Origin: Poa pratensis
Taxonomy: Eukaryota; Streptophyta; Magnoliopsida; Poales; Poaceae
Assembly: GCA_947311845.1 (NCBI GenBank)
Contig: CAMZMU010000107.1
Span: forward strand, 16,248,225 to 16,312,224
DNA length: 64,000 bases
Direction of reading: 5' to 3'
Shown in pieces: positions 1-11,749 of this stretch. Under the pieces are notes generated by a model. The model saw only the letters and a list, made by a program, of their open reading frames with translations. It ran no database searches and was not told the origin of the DNA. Made by a program: the position numbers and the translations under genes. Numbering within the stretch: the first letter of the stretch is position 1; each line of letters starts with the position of its first letter.

Positions 1-290
1 GGTAGCCAACATGGTCATTCTCAACATGGCGGTGCGGTGGTAGCACAAGCCACCATGGTCATTCTCAACATGGCGGTGGCGGTGGTAGCACAAGCCACCA
101 TGGTGGTAGCCAACATGGTCATTCTCAACATGGCGGTGGCGGTGGTAGCACAAGCCACCATGGTGGTAGCCAACATGGTCATTCTCATCGTGGCGGTCGC
201 GGTGGCGGTAGGGTACATCAATGTATGACGAGCTAAGAGGGGTAGGCGTCGTGGCCGTAGAGGTGGTAGACTTAGATATTGGTATGATTG
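1..290 (+). pseudogene. MULE transposase, C-terminal His/Gly-rich tail (fragment)
   Basis: The bases encode degenerate repeats of the type GHSQHGGGGGSTSHHGG, the same low-complexity tail that ends the transposase at 49640-49884. The tail is followed by a basic Arg/Gly stretch. The frame is broken, and the terminal stop seen in the intact copy (AGATGA) reads AGATAT here. Only the last part of the protein lies in the window. The MULE and SWIM zinc-finger domains would lie to the left of position 1. Confidence 0.8.
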
Positions 291-309
291 AAATTTATTT
301 TGGTTGTTA

Positions 310-439
310 TTTCTTATTTTCAATTGTTCCATTTTACTGTCAACTAAGTTCAAACTTGCAATTTTGTAGGGATGGTTCTTATTTTCAATTCTCCATTTTA
401 CTGTCAACTAAGTTCAAACTTGCAATTTTGTAGGGATGG
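310..439 (+). repeat. 65-bp tandem duplication before the GRF-finger gene
   Basis: Two nearly identical 65-bp units run from ttcttattttcaa to gtagggatgg. Each ends in a pyrimidine-rich tract followed by ag and then ATG, so a possible splice acceptor and start codon are both duplicated. The complete MULE has the same duplication at 49916-50045, so it predates the split of the two copies. Confidence 0.85.
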
Positions 440-1433
440 AACTGTTCCGATCTGAAGGAGAAGCCGGTGGCATGGCAACACAGCATAGACAGTTCGAGTC
501 GGGCACGATGCGCCGACTTGTTTGGTGTGGTGACGTTTGCAAGATGAAGCATCCACGATTGGGACGATAGAAGAGGAAGGAGGTTCTGGATGTGCCCGAA
601 CTATGCTTGGGAGAAGCCGAAGCCACAAAAAACAAGTCGAAGCAAACAAAACGCAAGACAAAGCAAACAAATATTATTGAGCGTCCGCGGTAAATGTCTC
701 CTCCGCCTCTTCTTGTAAAGAATTTATCTTTATCTAGTTGCATGTTTTGACTCGCTATTATGTTTGCAGTCACCTCCGCCTATTTGCCAATACTACCCGG
801 TGGATAACTTTGAGCAAAATGGCCTCTACCGTGGGAGGTAAAAAATATGACTGACAAGGCGTGGGAGCGATTCTGGGAGAAAGATCGAAGAGAGCGGGCC
901 AAGAAAGAATGAGCAAGCGAAAATTGAGGCACTAGAGGCTAAGAACAAATGATGCTCCGCGAGATGGAGAGGTGGGAGAAGACTGAGAAGGCACGTGTTG
1001 CAAGGGGCGTGGGAGGCGGAACGTGCAAGGGAAGGCTGTTAGAGGATGGAAGGTACCATGAGGCGTGGACGGCGTTTGACGGCGAACTTGGAAGGGAGGG
1101 TCGGGAGCCAAGGTGAAGGTGCTCGCCGTGCACGAGAGAGGCTCAACCTGAAGGTGCTCGCCGTGCACAAGGATGATGGATGCGAGAAGCCGTGCACAAG
1201 GATGTTGGATGCGAGAAGGCGTGAGAGGGAAGCACAAGAGGAGTTTGGATGCGAGAAGGCGTGAGAGGCTCGCCGTGCACGAGAGGAGGCGGGAGGACAA
1301 GGTGAAGGTGCTTGGCCTTGCACGAGAGGAGGCGATGCGAGAAGGCGTGAGAGGGATCGCCGTGCACGAGAGGAAACGAGCGGAACCAACCCAGCGAGGC
1401 GCAAGGGCAAGTATCCACGTCTTAACTCAGTAG
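436..1433 (+). pseudogene. GRF-type zinc-finger/coiled-coil gene, broken copy
   Basis: This region is collinear with the intact two-exon gene at 50042-51056. It keeps the start context, the GRF-finger region and the long charged repeat (EGARRAREEA type), but many single-base indels break the frame. Examples are ATGGAACTG here against ATGGACTG in the intact copy, and several lost bases between 840 and 1030. No single frame covers more than a third of the protein. It is read as a dead copy of a MULE-carried gene. Confidence 0.8.
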
Positions 1434-1701
1434 GGACAATGTAATGTCGTAAACTTTGGGTTTGTGTGAACCTTGTAATGTCTGGGCATTTAATTTGCAG
1501 GAACCTTGTAATGTCGTGTCGTTGTGAACTTTGCAATGTCGAAAACTTGTAATTTCATGAATTCGTTGAACCTTGTAATATGTGAACTCTTAGTGAATTT
1601 GATGAACTCTTGATGAATTTGATGGATTTCTGAAACTGTAGTTTGAAGTGCAGGAATTTGATGGATTTCATCATGCAATTGATGGAATTTTCTGAACTTG
1701 T

Positions 1702-2075
1702 GTGGCGCCGAGCCGGGGCACCACACCTCTATGTGTCACTCCTCCAAGCGGCGCCACACAAGTGCAAAGAAATCCCCACTCTCTGTCATTTTGCCGCGCC
1801 GGAGCGGCCGCGCCACACCTCTATGTCGCGCCCCAGCCAAGGCGCTGCACATGCAACGCCGGAGTCACCGGCGCCACACCTAAACCCCAGCTCCCCGATC
1901 GCCGGCGCGGTACGTGCACACGAATTTGGCCCCTCTCTGTCTATTTGCCGCGCCGCCGCCTCCGGCGCCACACACGCAGGAGCCGCGCCGCCGACTTCGG
2001 CGCCACACTTTGCGACGCCCCAGCCGCCGGCGCCACACTTTAATACTCCACTCCCAGCGACCGGCGCCACACTAG
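1702..2075. repeat. Cluster of GGCGCCACAC motifs between convergent MULE genes
   Basis: About eight copies of ggCGCCACAC or its variants sit between the 3' ends of the GRF-finger pseudogene and the PMD pseudogene. The same motif fills the element ends (5490-5620 here; 46180-46375 and 55720-55880 in the complete copy). The motif is directly visible. A role as transposase binding site or as a boundary between converging transcripts is inference. Confidence 0.75.
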
Positions 2076-2297
2076 CTCTGTTCAGCAAAATAATACAGAA
2101 CACCACATGATTCAGAACAAATTCAGAACAACAAACAACATGACACGACAAGTTATAGTTGAACAAGTTCACGATAATGTCCACAATGAAACGACAAGTT
2201 CATGATAATGTCCGCAACGAAACGACAAGTTCACGACAAGGACCACGGGAAACCAAGTTTACGACAAGTTCAGGACATAGTACAAATGACGAATAAT

Positions 2298-4912
2298 CTA
2301 CTTCCTTTTCCTTAGCCTCCTCAAAGGCTCAGTCGGCGCCGGATCCGCGTTCTTCCTCCTACTCCTCACAGGTAGCTTCTTCATCGGTTGTTCCTCCGCC
2401 ACGCGATCTTCCGAGTCCTCATCCTCCGACACGCGATCTTCCGAGTCCTCATCCTCCGACCCGTGCTCTTCCGCATCATCGGACTCGTCGTCATCCTCAT
2501 CCGCCGCAGGCCCTTTTTCTTGTAGATGTAGTCGTCCGGTGAGAAACGCCTGGTAGCCTTCTTCTTGGATCTTAGGTGGATGGATCGCTGGTACGCCTGC
2601 AGGGTCATGTCATCGTTCACATTATCATCAAAATCGCCCTAGAAATGAAATAATGTAAGCGAAAAAATTAGTACATGGTTGAGGTTCAAGAAATCATTTT
2701 TGGGTTACCGGCATGTAACATATTCATACCTCAACCTCCTCATCATTGGCTCATGTGGGTTCGAACTAGAAGCATCACCACGGATAGGGGTTGAAGGGAC
2801 CTCGAGCGGGTCGGCATGGCATCATCGCCGCGACAACCAAGCAAATGCGCTAAAGTGCGCAACCGAGTTGCAGAACGCTATGACGGCAAGAAATCAATAT
2901 CTTAGTGCAAATGAACAACAAATTATGCACAAAGCGGAGATCGTCTAACTTACCTTCACAAATTCCCTAACGGCAGCATCACCTTCTTGCCACGAGGTAA
3001 CATGGTTGCCTCCTTGGCTGCTCCCGCTTGGCGGTCGATCTCATTGCGCTATGAAAACAAACATGTCAACAACTAAACTCTAATTATGATGAGAACGAAA
3101 TAAGTTGGGAAAAAATTATCATAAAGTTCATCACGGGAGCGAAATCAGTTCGGTTGCCTTCTCTTACGGCCTTGTTGTACCGGAGCTCAACAATAGAATC
3201 ATCGTCCATGTCCTCCAAGAGCTCCTCATAAGCCCGGGGCATATACGGACACGGTACGTGCAAGAAACCAACCAAGATATGTATCGAATGCCTCTTGACG
3301 GTACTTGGGGCGATCTCGCATATACACCTTCCTGTCCATTGCCTCTTTCAACTCGGCATTGAATGTAGTGATGTAGTCCTTATGATGTTTATCCCATTTC
3401 GTGATCTTCCTCTGCCGCGCCGGTCCAATCTACATGGTCAACAAATGAAACATTAGTAACTACACTAATACATAAGAAGATGGGTAAGAAAAAATTTGGA
3501 GCCTCACTCGTGCAACGAAAACATCGTGTTTATCCACTTTGGCGGTGTAGTTTGATACAACCCAAATTGGCTCATCACACGATGTGGTAGGCGGAACTCA
3601 ACGGCATACAAGCATATAAATGGGCACTGCATCATCCAAAGATATTCTTCCTCGAAACACTTTGGGTTTAGGGGGAATTCCGGATTCCAACCAAATCTCT
3701 CCCCGACACCATAAATCTGTCATTTCACCTATATCATAGTACTCATTTCAGCATGTGCAGTTCGGATTTAAGATAGATAGTGATTGAACGAAAGCATTAT
3801 AATTATTACCTGGTCGGGGTCAGCGAGTCGAACTCGTTGATGTACCGCAAGTACTCCTTTTGCGGGTCGCCGGTGAACTCCGCAACCCTGTCCCACTTGT
3901 ACGCCCATGTAGCCTCCCGAAGCCTCTTGGGATGGTCATGGTCGTTCCAAGGCTTCCATGGCAAAACCTTCGGCCGTCCAACTGAGAAGTGCTCCCACAT
4001 CCAAACCGAAAGTAGGATCATTGGACCACCGATACCGGCCTCACCGACGAACCGACGACACGCATCATCCAACTGCACATATAGGTATACATGTTAGAAT
4101 TTCATAAGTTTTGCACACACAAGAAAGAAAGCAAGATAAATATTTACCTGCCGGTACAAGTAATCAAGCGCAGCCGTACCCCAGCTTTGCTTACTCTCCC
4201 AACGTGTTAACGCCTTCAGCCACATCCACGGAGCGTTCCGCCCACTACTGTCAGCAAACAAAGTCCTCGTGATCACGTACCACACGTATGCGCGTGCATG
4301 ATTCTGAATGACCACTTTATCAGCCCTTTCAGGACACTTAGCAAATTTTCCCGGATCCAAACAAATGAGGCGCCGGCGGAGAGTCTATCCTTACTAGAGT
4401 CATCCTTCTCTGGAGGAGCCGCACCAATAAGGCTGAACATCTGCTCGCGCCACCCATCAGATGCGGTGCTAAAACACACAGGTTTGCCCGTGATGGGTAG
4501 TGCCAGGATCATCGACACGTCCTGAAGAGTCACCGTCATCTCCCGGTGGGAGGTGAAAGCTGTGTGTCTCCGGCCTCCAACGTCAACAAGAGCATGATGG
4601 CCGAAGGATTGAAATTTGGCGTGGACCGAGACACGAGCTGGATGAATGGAAGGAGTCCAAGCTTCTCGATGTACTCGGTGTACCTCTCGTCGTACGGCAT
4701 GCCCTTGCCCTTCTCATCAATTTGCAAGGAGGCCTCGTGAGACCGAAGACGAAGGGGGGCAAGTACCTAAAAAATAATTACAAGTTACAACAATGTCCAT
4801 GCCGAATAGAAATATGAACTAACATCTAAAATATGCAAGAAACTATTACCGTTCCCTGCGCAATCTTTCTCGCACGGTGATTCTTATCATATTGTTCTTC
4901 GATAAGATCCAT
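2298..4912 (-). pseudogene. Plant mobile domain (MAIN-like) gene, broken copy
   Basis: This is collinear with the open eight-exon gene at 52360-54990. The first exon reads MDLIEEQYDK and the PMD core motifs (YTEYIEKLGLLPFIQLVSRS, VSMILALPITGKPV, WKPWNDHDHPKRLREATWAY) are recognisable. Frameshifts break the exons: for example the LVDRWRPETHSF segment of the intact copy is scrambled at about 4575-4600, and single-base losses occur near 4350 and 3420. It ends with a stop codon at 2298-2300. It is read as a dead MULE passenger gene. Confidence 0.85.
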
Positions 4913-5589
4913 CCTACATATTTGAAAAAACTATCACTACTAAGAGATAGAAATTTCAATGTTTTTCCAATATTCATTTCAACATCATATAGGACATCTA
5001 CCACATCCACACATACAGCACATATATAATTTACATACATATCTATTGGGTAACCACTTTTACATCCACAAATACACATCACATACACATGGTTCTCATA
5101 TACACATCTATACCGAATTAATAAAAAATGTAAATAAACACTCCACTTGATTAACAACCATTACAACTGCCATACAAATGCGAAGGACCACAAAAAACAA
5201 GCCTCATGCCATACTAATTTGGAAATCTAGATGAACTAAGATTTCACCTAGGGTTCCAAAATGGGGACAAATAAGAGAGGTTTATTGGATGAAACTGAGG
5301 GGAATGGAGGAGCTTACCGTGAGGACCGATGAGGAGAAGAAATTCCTTCAGATGGGACCGGATTTGGAGAGGATTTGGAAGGGGGAGATGAGAAACCGCT
5401 GCCGCCGCCTCCTTGTTCTTCGTTTTCTGTTTCTGTGAAGTGAGGGAACGAGTGGGCTAGGGCGCGGGTCGGGCTGATAACATGTCGTTGTGTGGCGCCC
5501 CAGCCACCGGCGCCACACATGTACATGTGGCTCCCCGCGCGCCGGCGCTACTTAACCAGGGCTGGGGCCCGCCTTGCCACGCTGGCATG

Positions 5590-5702
5590 GTGTGGCGCTC
5601 CCGTACGGGAGCCACACAAAAGGGTTAGATTTCGATTTTTTTTGAAAAAAGGGTTATTTTTTTATGAAGTTTCGGCAAAGGGTTAATTTTGTCAAATTTC
5701 AC
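5590..5702. repeat. Right terminal inverted repeat of MULE copy A
   Basis: The sequence from gtgtggcgctcccg to gtcaaatttcac matches the right terminal repeat of the complete MULE (55848-55961) with a few substitutions, including runs that read aaaagggtta and gaaaaaaggg. Confidence 0.9.
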
Positions 5703-6569
5703 GTTCATGGATCGTGTTTCCCGCCTCATCAAAATTTGTACCAGCGGAGCATTTAAAGCGTGGGGCCCTTTACCCTTGTCTTTCTAGACTGCCCTAACCA
5801 CTGATCTGTCGCATTAAACTCTGGATTAATGTACTTCGCAACTCAACTCTTTACGTTTGCTCCATTTATTTATTTATTTTTAGTCATAAGTACGCACCAA
5901 ATTTCGTTTAGAAATACGTTATACTTTAGGCTACATAAAAAGACAAATTCGAGACAATAGTAGATTTTTTCACTTCTTTATATAGCCACAAATTTTGTTA
6001 TCTGTTTGCAGCACGAAATAAAACGTCTTTTCAACCGAAACTTTGTGCAAATATATGTACCATATATACTTATTCACGTTCAAAAAATTAGAATTTTTTG
6101 AAACTTAAAAGTATCATTAAAAAAACAAAACCAGGATCACTCATGCACAAGTACACCAAATCCTCTCTCGTCCGTTGGCAAAGTTCTTTATCCGACGAAG
6201 TGAAAAATCACATCATCAACCAAAACGATCGACCTCCAAAAAACACACAATCTTATCTCAAAGAGATTCCTACCCGGCAACACACTTCAGGAAGCCACTG
6301 AACGAGAAAGAGATTTGAGAAAGAAAGTTAAAGCCAAAGCGAGCAACCAAACCACCGTCCATTCCATCCCCAGACCACAAGTCCTCGACGCAGACGAAGC
6401 AGGGGACATCACCATCACAGAGATTCAAAGCACAGTGTAAGTTTCATGGGCACCCCGTCCGTCCGTCACGCGTATTTGCCACACGCCGCTGACACGCGCA
6501 CGCCGCATGCCACCCGCACCCGCCACCACTTTCGTGTGAGCGGCCAGGACGTGTGTCCCGCCTTTATTA
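5703..6569. other. Spacer without a recognised gene
   Basis: AT-rich DNA up to about 6300, then more GC-rich. A short open frame at 6098-6301 has no family signature and no upstream signal that I can support. Nothing else was recognised. Confidence 0.5.
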
Positions 6570-6876
6570 GGGCAACCTCCAACGGGCATGCTCATACGGA
6601 CCAGCCGAGTCCTCTTTGTCCAAAGGGGCTCCAACGGCCAGGCGCATACGGGCTGGTGTCCGCCCGGACACCAGTTTCCGACCCAAACTCGGGCCAAGTT
6701 TGGGGTGGCTTTGGGGCGGGACGGACAGGCGCTCGGTCTGCCACTATGTCCTCCCTGTCCGCGTCGGCCCAAGGTCCAGCCACACAAATCCCTCCCCCAA
6801 ACCCTCGCTCGGCCGCCATTCCCCTCCCCAGCCGCCGCCCTCGCCGCCGACGCCCCAGCCGCCGCCCCCGCCATTC

Positions 6877-7724
6877 ATGGAGGACGGACAGTCCAGATCG
6901 ACGGCCGGTACCGGCGCCGCCCTCCTCGCGGTGAAGAAGGAGCCGAAGCCGGCCTCCATCAAGCGACAAGGCCGGAGGGAGCGGACTCGCTCGAAGAAGC
7001 AGAGGAGAAGGCCGCCCTCGAGGCGGCCAAGGAGAAGGACAGGCTCGCCGCCATCGCGCAGCAGGCCAACTCCGACCTCATCGCCGCCAAGGCCGCCGCC
7101 CGAGCCGTCCTTCTCCTCAAAGGTGAGGTCTTTGCAGGGGTCTTTGCTGCCGCCTCCCCCGACGCGCCGTCCGTGGAGAGCTCGGTCTCCTCCGCCAAAG
7201 GCAGGCCGCCGAAAATCGCGTCCCCTGGCCTATCGACGCCGTCTCCCGGCGCCGCCAGCCACCCAGTGTCGCGGCTGGGTTCCCGCGAGGAGTCGCCGGA
7301 GATATCGTCCGTCCCGGCCGAGCCGAAGTCCCTCGACCTCAACCTGACCCCGACTGCCGTCGAGGGCCGGCGTGGCAAGTCGAAGCCGATGGCGGGTGGC
7401 AGGATAGAGATGCCCGAGGCCCGTGCCCTCATGTTCGAGGGGTGCGACGGGTGCGAGCTCCCGCCGACAACGCCTGCCAACCCGGCGTACTTCGCCGAGG
7501 GTGCCATGGACGACATGATCAACGGCCGCACCCCGTTTGATCCCGCCGAGGCCGAGGAGACCCGGCTCATGCTCGAGGCCAAGGCGGAGGAGAATCGCGT
7601 GAAGCTTGCGTTGCTCGCCGAAGAGAACCGGATCATGATGGCCGACTTGACCATCATGGATCCGGAGCAACGGGCATGGATCCTCAAGAAGCAGAAAATG
7701 ATCCGTGAGCGCGAGGACATGTGA
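6877..7724 (+). pseudogene. PIF/Harbinger accessory ORF, frameshifted
   Basis: From ATGGAGGACGGACAG the frame reads MEDGQSRSTAGTGAALLAVK, then shifts near 6970 into a longer frame. That frame is a charged Ala/Glu-rich helix (EEAEEKAALEAAKEKDRLAA), a Ser/Pro-rich linker and a C-terminal helix ending EQRAWILKKQKMIREREDM. Similar proteins occur in grass genomes next to PIF-like transposases and in NAM-associated families. I do not assign a function, and no Myb/SANT tryptophan pattern is clear. Without the shift it would be about 280 residues. Confidence 0.55.
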
Positions 7725-7849
7725 TGTCCTTGTTTATTTCAATTTATTAGGTGTTAAACTATTTAAATTTTGAACAATTTGTATTGTAATCTATTTGTGT
7801 TGAACAATTTAAATTTATTTAGATGTTTCTACATTTTTGGGCCTTTTTT

Positions 7850-8076
7850 TGCGCCAGGCCGTTGGGGGCACCCCAACCCCAAACGGACAAAGGCCCAAAA
7901 TGTGTCCGCTGTCCGCCCCCAAAGGGACAAATGCGGACCATTTTGGCTGTCCGTATGCGCCTGCCCGTTGGGCGTGGCGTAAACGGACACCGAAATTAGT
8001 CTGCTTTTGTCCGTTTGGGGCGGACCGCGGACAAGGAGAGGGTTTGGGGTTGGGGTGGCTCCAACGGCGTGGCGCA
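7850..8076. repeat. Nested inverted termini inside PIF element 1
   Basis: tgcgccaggccgttgggggc at 7850 and, reversed, tgcgccacgccgttggagcc ending at 8076 form an imperfect inverted repeat of about 36 bp around a roughly 150-bp core. Both resemble the outer termini of PIF element 1 but point the other way, as a right end followed by a left end. Either a small MITE is nested here, or two elements were joined end to end. Confidence 0.7.
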
Positions 8077-8252
8077 TAATTAAATAAAAAAGAAAACGAA
8101 AATTAATTTACATAAAATAGGTAGCAAGGCCCCACGGGCCAGTGACACAAAATGTACAAAAAAAAGAAAATAAACCCTATTGTTGCTGGGTTAGGGGAGG
8201 GGCGGCGCCGCCGGAGTTGCCGACGCCGCGGCCAAGAGCTCGCCGTGGCCGC

Positions 8253-9230
8253 TTAAGCGTCGTCATCCGAGAGGATGATGTACGGCGGCACCTCATAGAG
8301 GTGCACCGGCGGCCCTTGTGGCGGTGGCGTGGGCGGCGCCTCGGCTCTTGCGGCCATGCCGGTGCGGGCTGCCACGCCGGTGCATCGGCAGGATCACGCC
8401 ACGGTGACCACGGCGCTTGGCGGAGTCCCCAGGCCGCCGCCTCCTCGTTCTGCTGCCGTTCCAGGCCTCCGCCTCCTCCTGGCGACGCCAGGCCTCCGCC
8501 TCCTCCTGGAGGGCCCAGGCCTCCTCCTCCCGCTGCTGCTGGAGTGCCTCCGCCGCAGCCTCCGCCGACGCCCGGAGTGCCTCCCCGATGCCAGGCCACT
8601 GGCCAAGCTCCTCCAGATTGGAGGCGTCCAGGGCAGCCTGGAGGGCGGCATCGTCGTCGTAGGCAGCGGGCGGCGCGGCATCGGCGGCCTCCATCTTCAC
8701 CGCTGCCATCGGCGTCGTCGTCGCTCGATTCGAAGTCGACGTCGGACTCCTCCGGCTCGTCTTCCTCCTCCACGGGCTGGTAGCCGGCTAGTGCTTCGCC
8801 TGCGAAGGCCTGCCGGCGGCGCTGGTCGTGCTCGAGCTCGAACCACCGATCCCAGAGCGGCGAGTTGATTGCGTACGCTGGTCGTGGACAAGATCGGCCG
8901 GGAGGAAGCTCCGGCGGCGTAGGATCTCGTCCGTGCGCGCCCTGCCGGAGCGCGGGATGGCCGGCACGGGCACACGGCGGCTGTTCAGATGCCAGCCATC
9001 TGGGAGATGCGCATCACCCCACGGCAGGGGCGCTTGCACCTCCCAGTACATCTCCGCGACGTCCTTGGAGACGCGCGCTCGCTGGGCACGGCGGCGGGCG
9101 TTGCGGGCCGCACGGAGCTCCTCACGGCGGCGTTCGGCACGGACGGCGGCGTCGGAGGTCGGCCGGGCGCGCGCGAGCTGCTGGCCTCCGCATTGTGGCG
9201 GCCCTTGAAGAACCAGGCGGCCTTCTTCAT
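8253..9230 (-). pseudogene. Acidic/coiled-coil ORF of PIF element 1, frameshifted
   Basis: Reading on the minus strand from 9230 the product starts MKKAAWFFKGRHNAEASSSR. It continues in another frame through EVQAPLPWGDAHLPDGWHLN, then an acidic part (MEEEDEPEESDVDFESSDDD) and an Ala/Glu coiled coil, and ends VHLYEVPPYIILSDDDA with a TAA at 8253-8255. At least three frame changes are needed. Its 3' end faces the 3' end of the plus-strand ORF of the same element. Function unknown. Confidence 0.55.
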
Positions 9231-9566
9231 GGTGGCCGCGACGGGGCGGCGGCGGCTAGGGTTTGGAGTGGACTGGAGTGGGGTGCGGTGGTGGGGAACG
9301 GATAGGGTCCCCCTTAAAAAGGACCGAGCGATGTGGCCAAAGCGGCCACAGTCGCTGCCAGGCGGGCCAGGGGCGGACTCGGGAGAACGCTGGACCAAAC
9401 CTGGACCAGAAATGGGCCGCGTTTGGGGAGAAATGGCCTGTCCGCCCGGATAAGTGTCCCTATGCGCCAGCCCGTTGGAGCGCCTCCCATATCCGTTCGG
9501 ACAAAATCGGACTGGCCTGATCCGTTTGCGCCACGCCGTTGGAGGTGCCCTTAGGCCCATGTGTAA

Positions 9567-11746
9567 GGATGACTCCAACGGGCGACGCATCGAGTCCGCG
9601 CGCATCCGTTCGTGTCCGCGAGGGCCAAAACACGGCCCAACGGGGCGACGCAAACGGACCGCGGTCCGTTTTTTTGGTCCGCCGCGACGCATCCCTGGCC
9701 CAAATTTGGGCCACCGATGCGTCGGCCCCGGACGCGAAACGGAGCTCTTTTGTGTCCTCCCCTAGTCCGCCCCTGGCCCGCAAATCAGACCATCCCCACC
9801 CCAATCTCCTCCTCCGCCCCTCTCGCCGCCACCCGCCGTCGCACCCTCGATTTGGCACCGCAGGCCATTCCGGGACGCCGTCACCGGAGCAGGTGCTTCC
9901 CCACCGTCACCGGTGATTCTTGCGGCCAGGAGCGTCCACAGCGCCCCGCGATAGACACGCCGCCCACAAGGTGTTCGGCCGTTCGCCCCGGCTACTCAGT
10001 ACGTCCCTCGGCCATGGATAGCTCGGATGAGTGGTTCTACAAGAACCACATCATGCAGCGCTCATCCTCGGACAATTCCTCCGACGATGATGACAGTGAC
10101 GGCCTGGTGCCACCCTCATCGTCAACGAGTACATAGAGAGGATGCGACCGGTGTTCCTTGGCTCCTTGCCGGGCCGTTCTCCTGCTCTTGACCGGAACCG
10201 GCGAGCTGGCCAAATCCAGCTGTATGGGGACTACTTCCGTCCCACAAGCCCACATACCCTCCCAAGGTTTTCCGGCGCCGTTTCCGGATGAGGAGGTCCT
10301 TGTTCAACCGCATCCGGTGGGCGTGATGCATTTTGATGACTACTTCATGTGCAACCCGATGCATGTGGTATGAGGGGCTTCTTGTCGTACCAGAAGTGCA
10401 CCGCCGCCATTCGCATGCTTGCGTATGGGATTGCCGGCGATCTTGTGGACGAGTATGTGCGCATGAGCGAGTCCACGTGCCTGGAAGCCATGTACAAGTT
10501 CTGCGCGGCCGTGGTGTAGGTGTTCGGGCCGGAGTACCTGCGGGAGCCCAATGCTGCCGACATGACTCGCCTCCTGGCAATCAACGAGTCAAGAGGCTTC
10601 CCTGGGATGCTCGGGAGCATAGACTGTATGCACTGGGAGTGGAGGAACTGCCCATTTGCTTGGCAGGGGCAGTACAAGGGCCATGTTGGGGCCTGCACGG
10701 TCATACTTGAGGCAGTGGCATCCCAGGACCTCTGGATTTGGCACTCGTTCTTTGGCATGGCCGGCTCGCACAATGACATCAATGTGCTCCAACGGTCACC
10801 GGTGTTCAATAGGCTCTCCAATGGCCTGGCACCCAGGTGACCTTTGAGATCAATGGTAACCAATATGACAAGCCCTATTACCTTGCTGATGGATCTACCC
10901 CACATGGACAACATTTGTCAAGACAATCTCCAATCCTAATGATGAGAAGAAGAAGAGGTTTGCCAAGGAGCAAGAGAGCGCAAGAAAGGATGTAGAGCGT
11001 GCATTCGGTGCTCTACAGTCCCGATGGGCTATTGTGCGTCATCCTGCTCGGACATGGGACAAGGACCAGCTGTGGGAGGTGATGACAGCGTGCGTGATCA
11101 TGCACAACATGATCGTGGAGGACGAACGCGACGAGGGCTTGAATGATCAGGCATGGCAGTTCCGGGGTGAGTTGGTTCAGCCCCAGGGACCGTCCACATT
11201 TGCTCAGTTCCTCGACTTCCACCGTGACATTCGTGAGAAGGAGTCCCATGTTCGGCTCCAAAATGATTTGGTGGAGCATGTCTGGCAGCACTACGGTAAC
11301 CAGGGTGACCAGGGTGATCAGGGCAGTAGTTCCATTTGATGAACTACTTGTCTTATTTATTTGGTTTGTAATGCATGAAACAATTTATTATTTCTGAAAC
11401 TATTTGTTTGTGTTTGTTTGAACTATTTGGATTGTAATAATAAGTACTTGATGAACTATTCGGATTGCTTTTATGAATTGTATTATTTGAGCTTTGATGA
11501 AATATTCAGAATAATCAAAAACCCTGGCCGTTTGTGGCCCACCTCCCCTATGTATCAATGAAAATGGCCCATATAGGGCCTGCTTACCTGGAAAAAAAAA
11601 CAGAGGGCGGACTCGATACGTCACCCCGTTGGGGGCAGTGGCCGGAAAGGGGCGGACGTGGGCCGGACATGGTCCTTTTGGCGACGCAAACGGACCAAAC
11701 GCGGACCAAACGTGCGTCCGTTTGCGTCGCTCCGTTGGAGTCATCC
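9567..11746 (+). mobile_element. PIF/Harbinger-type element 2 with transposase remnant
   Basis: The termini ggatgactccaacgg and ccgttggagtcatcc are inverted, and each is flanked by taa (9564-9566 and 11747-11749). The 2180-bp body encodes a broken DDE_Tnp_4-type transposase. It sits 16 bp to the right of PIF element 1 and has similar but distinct ends. Confidence 0.9.
10014..11339 (+). pseudogene. PIF/Harbinger DDE transposase, degenerate
   Basis: The first frame starts MDSSDEWFYKNHIMQRSSSD. Later frames carry the 'plant transposon protein' domain of Harbinger transposases (PF04827 class). The catalytic triad is visible as D in [10 protein letters not shown] (about 10622), D in GSHNDINVL (about 10775) and E in KDVERAFGALQSRW (about 10994). 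It is dead: there is an in-frame TAG at 10517-10519, and frame changes occur near 10130, 10320 and 10840. The C-terminus keeps WDKDQLWEVMTACVIMHNM. A full copy would be roughly 430 residues. Confidence 0.85.
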
Positions 11747-11749
11747 TAA

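Larger units (their letters stand above)
1..5702 (+). mobile_element. MULE copy A, right part only, decayed
   Basis: This stretch matches the right part of the complete MULE at 46084-55961 in the same orientation and gene order: the transposase tail, a GRF-finger gene, a motif cluster, then a plant mobile domain gene on the minus strand. It ends in a terminal inverted repeat whose last bases are gtcaaatttcac at 5702. All three genes are broken by small indels, so this copy is older than the one at 46 kb. The left end lies outside the window. MULEs make 9-bp target duplications, so the bases after the end (gttcatgga, 5703-5711) should also precede the missing left end. This is a prediction. 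Confidence 0.9.
6570..9550. mobile_element. PIF/Harbinger-type element 1
   Basis: The left end gggcaacctccaacggg and the right end ccgttggaggtgccc are inverted repeats, flanked on both sides by the trinucleotide tta (6567-6569 and 9551-9553), the usual PIF/Harbinger target duplication. The body holds two convergent broken reading frames and an internal pair of inverted termini (7850-8076). No DDE transposase is visible, so it would depend on another element. Confidence 0.85.

Noticed and set aside
6446..6934. Long overlapping open frames in the GC-rich part of PIF element 1
   Set aside because: Low-complexity Pro/Arg/Ala frames in GC-rich DNA on both strands; no domain and no consistent codon pattern.
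8142..8868. Plus-strand frames opposite the acidic minus-strand ORF
   Set aside because: Shadow frames of a GC-rich region; the minus-strand frames carry the protein-like features.
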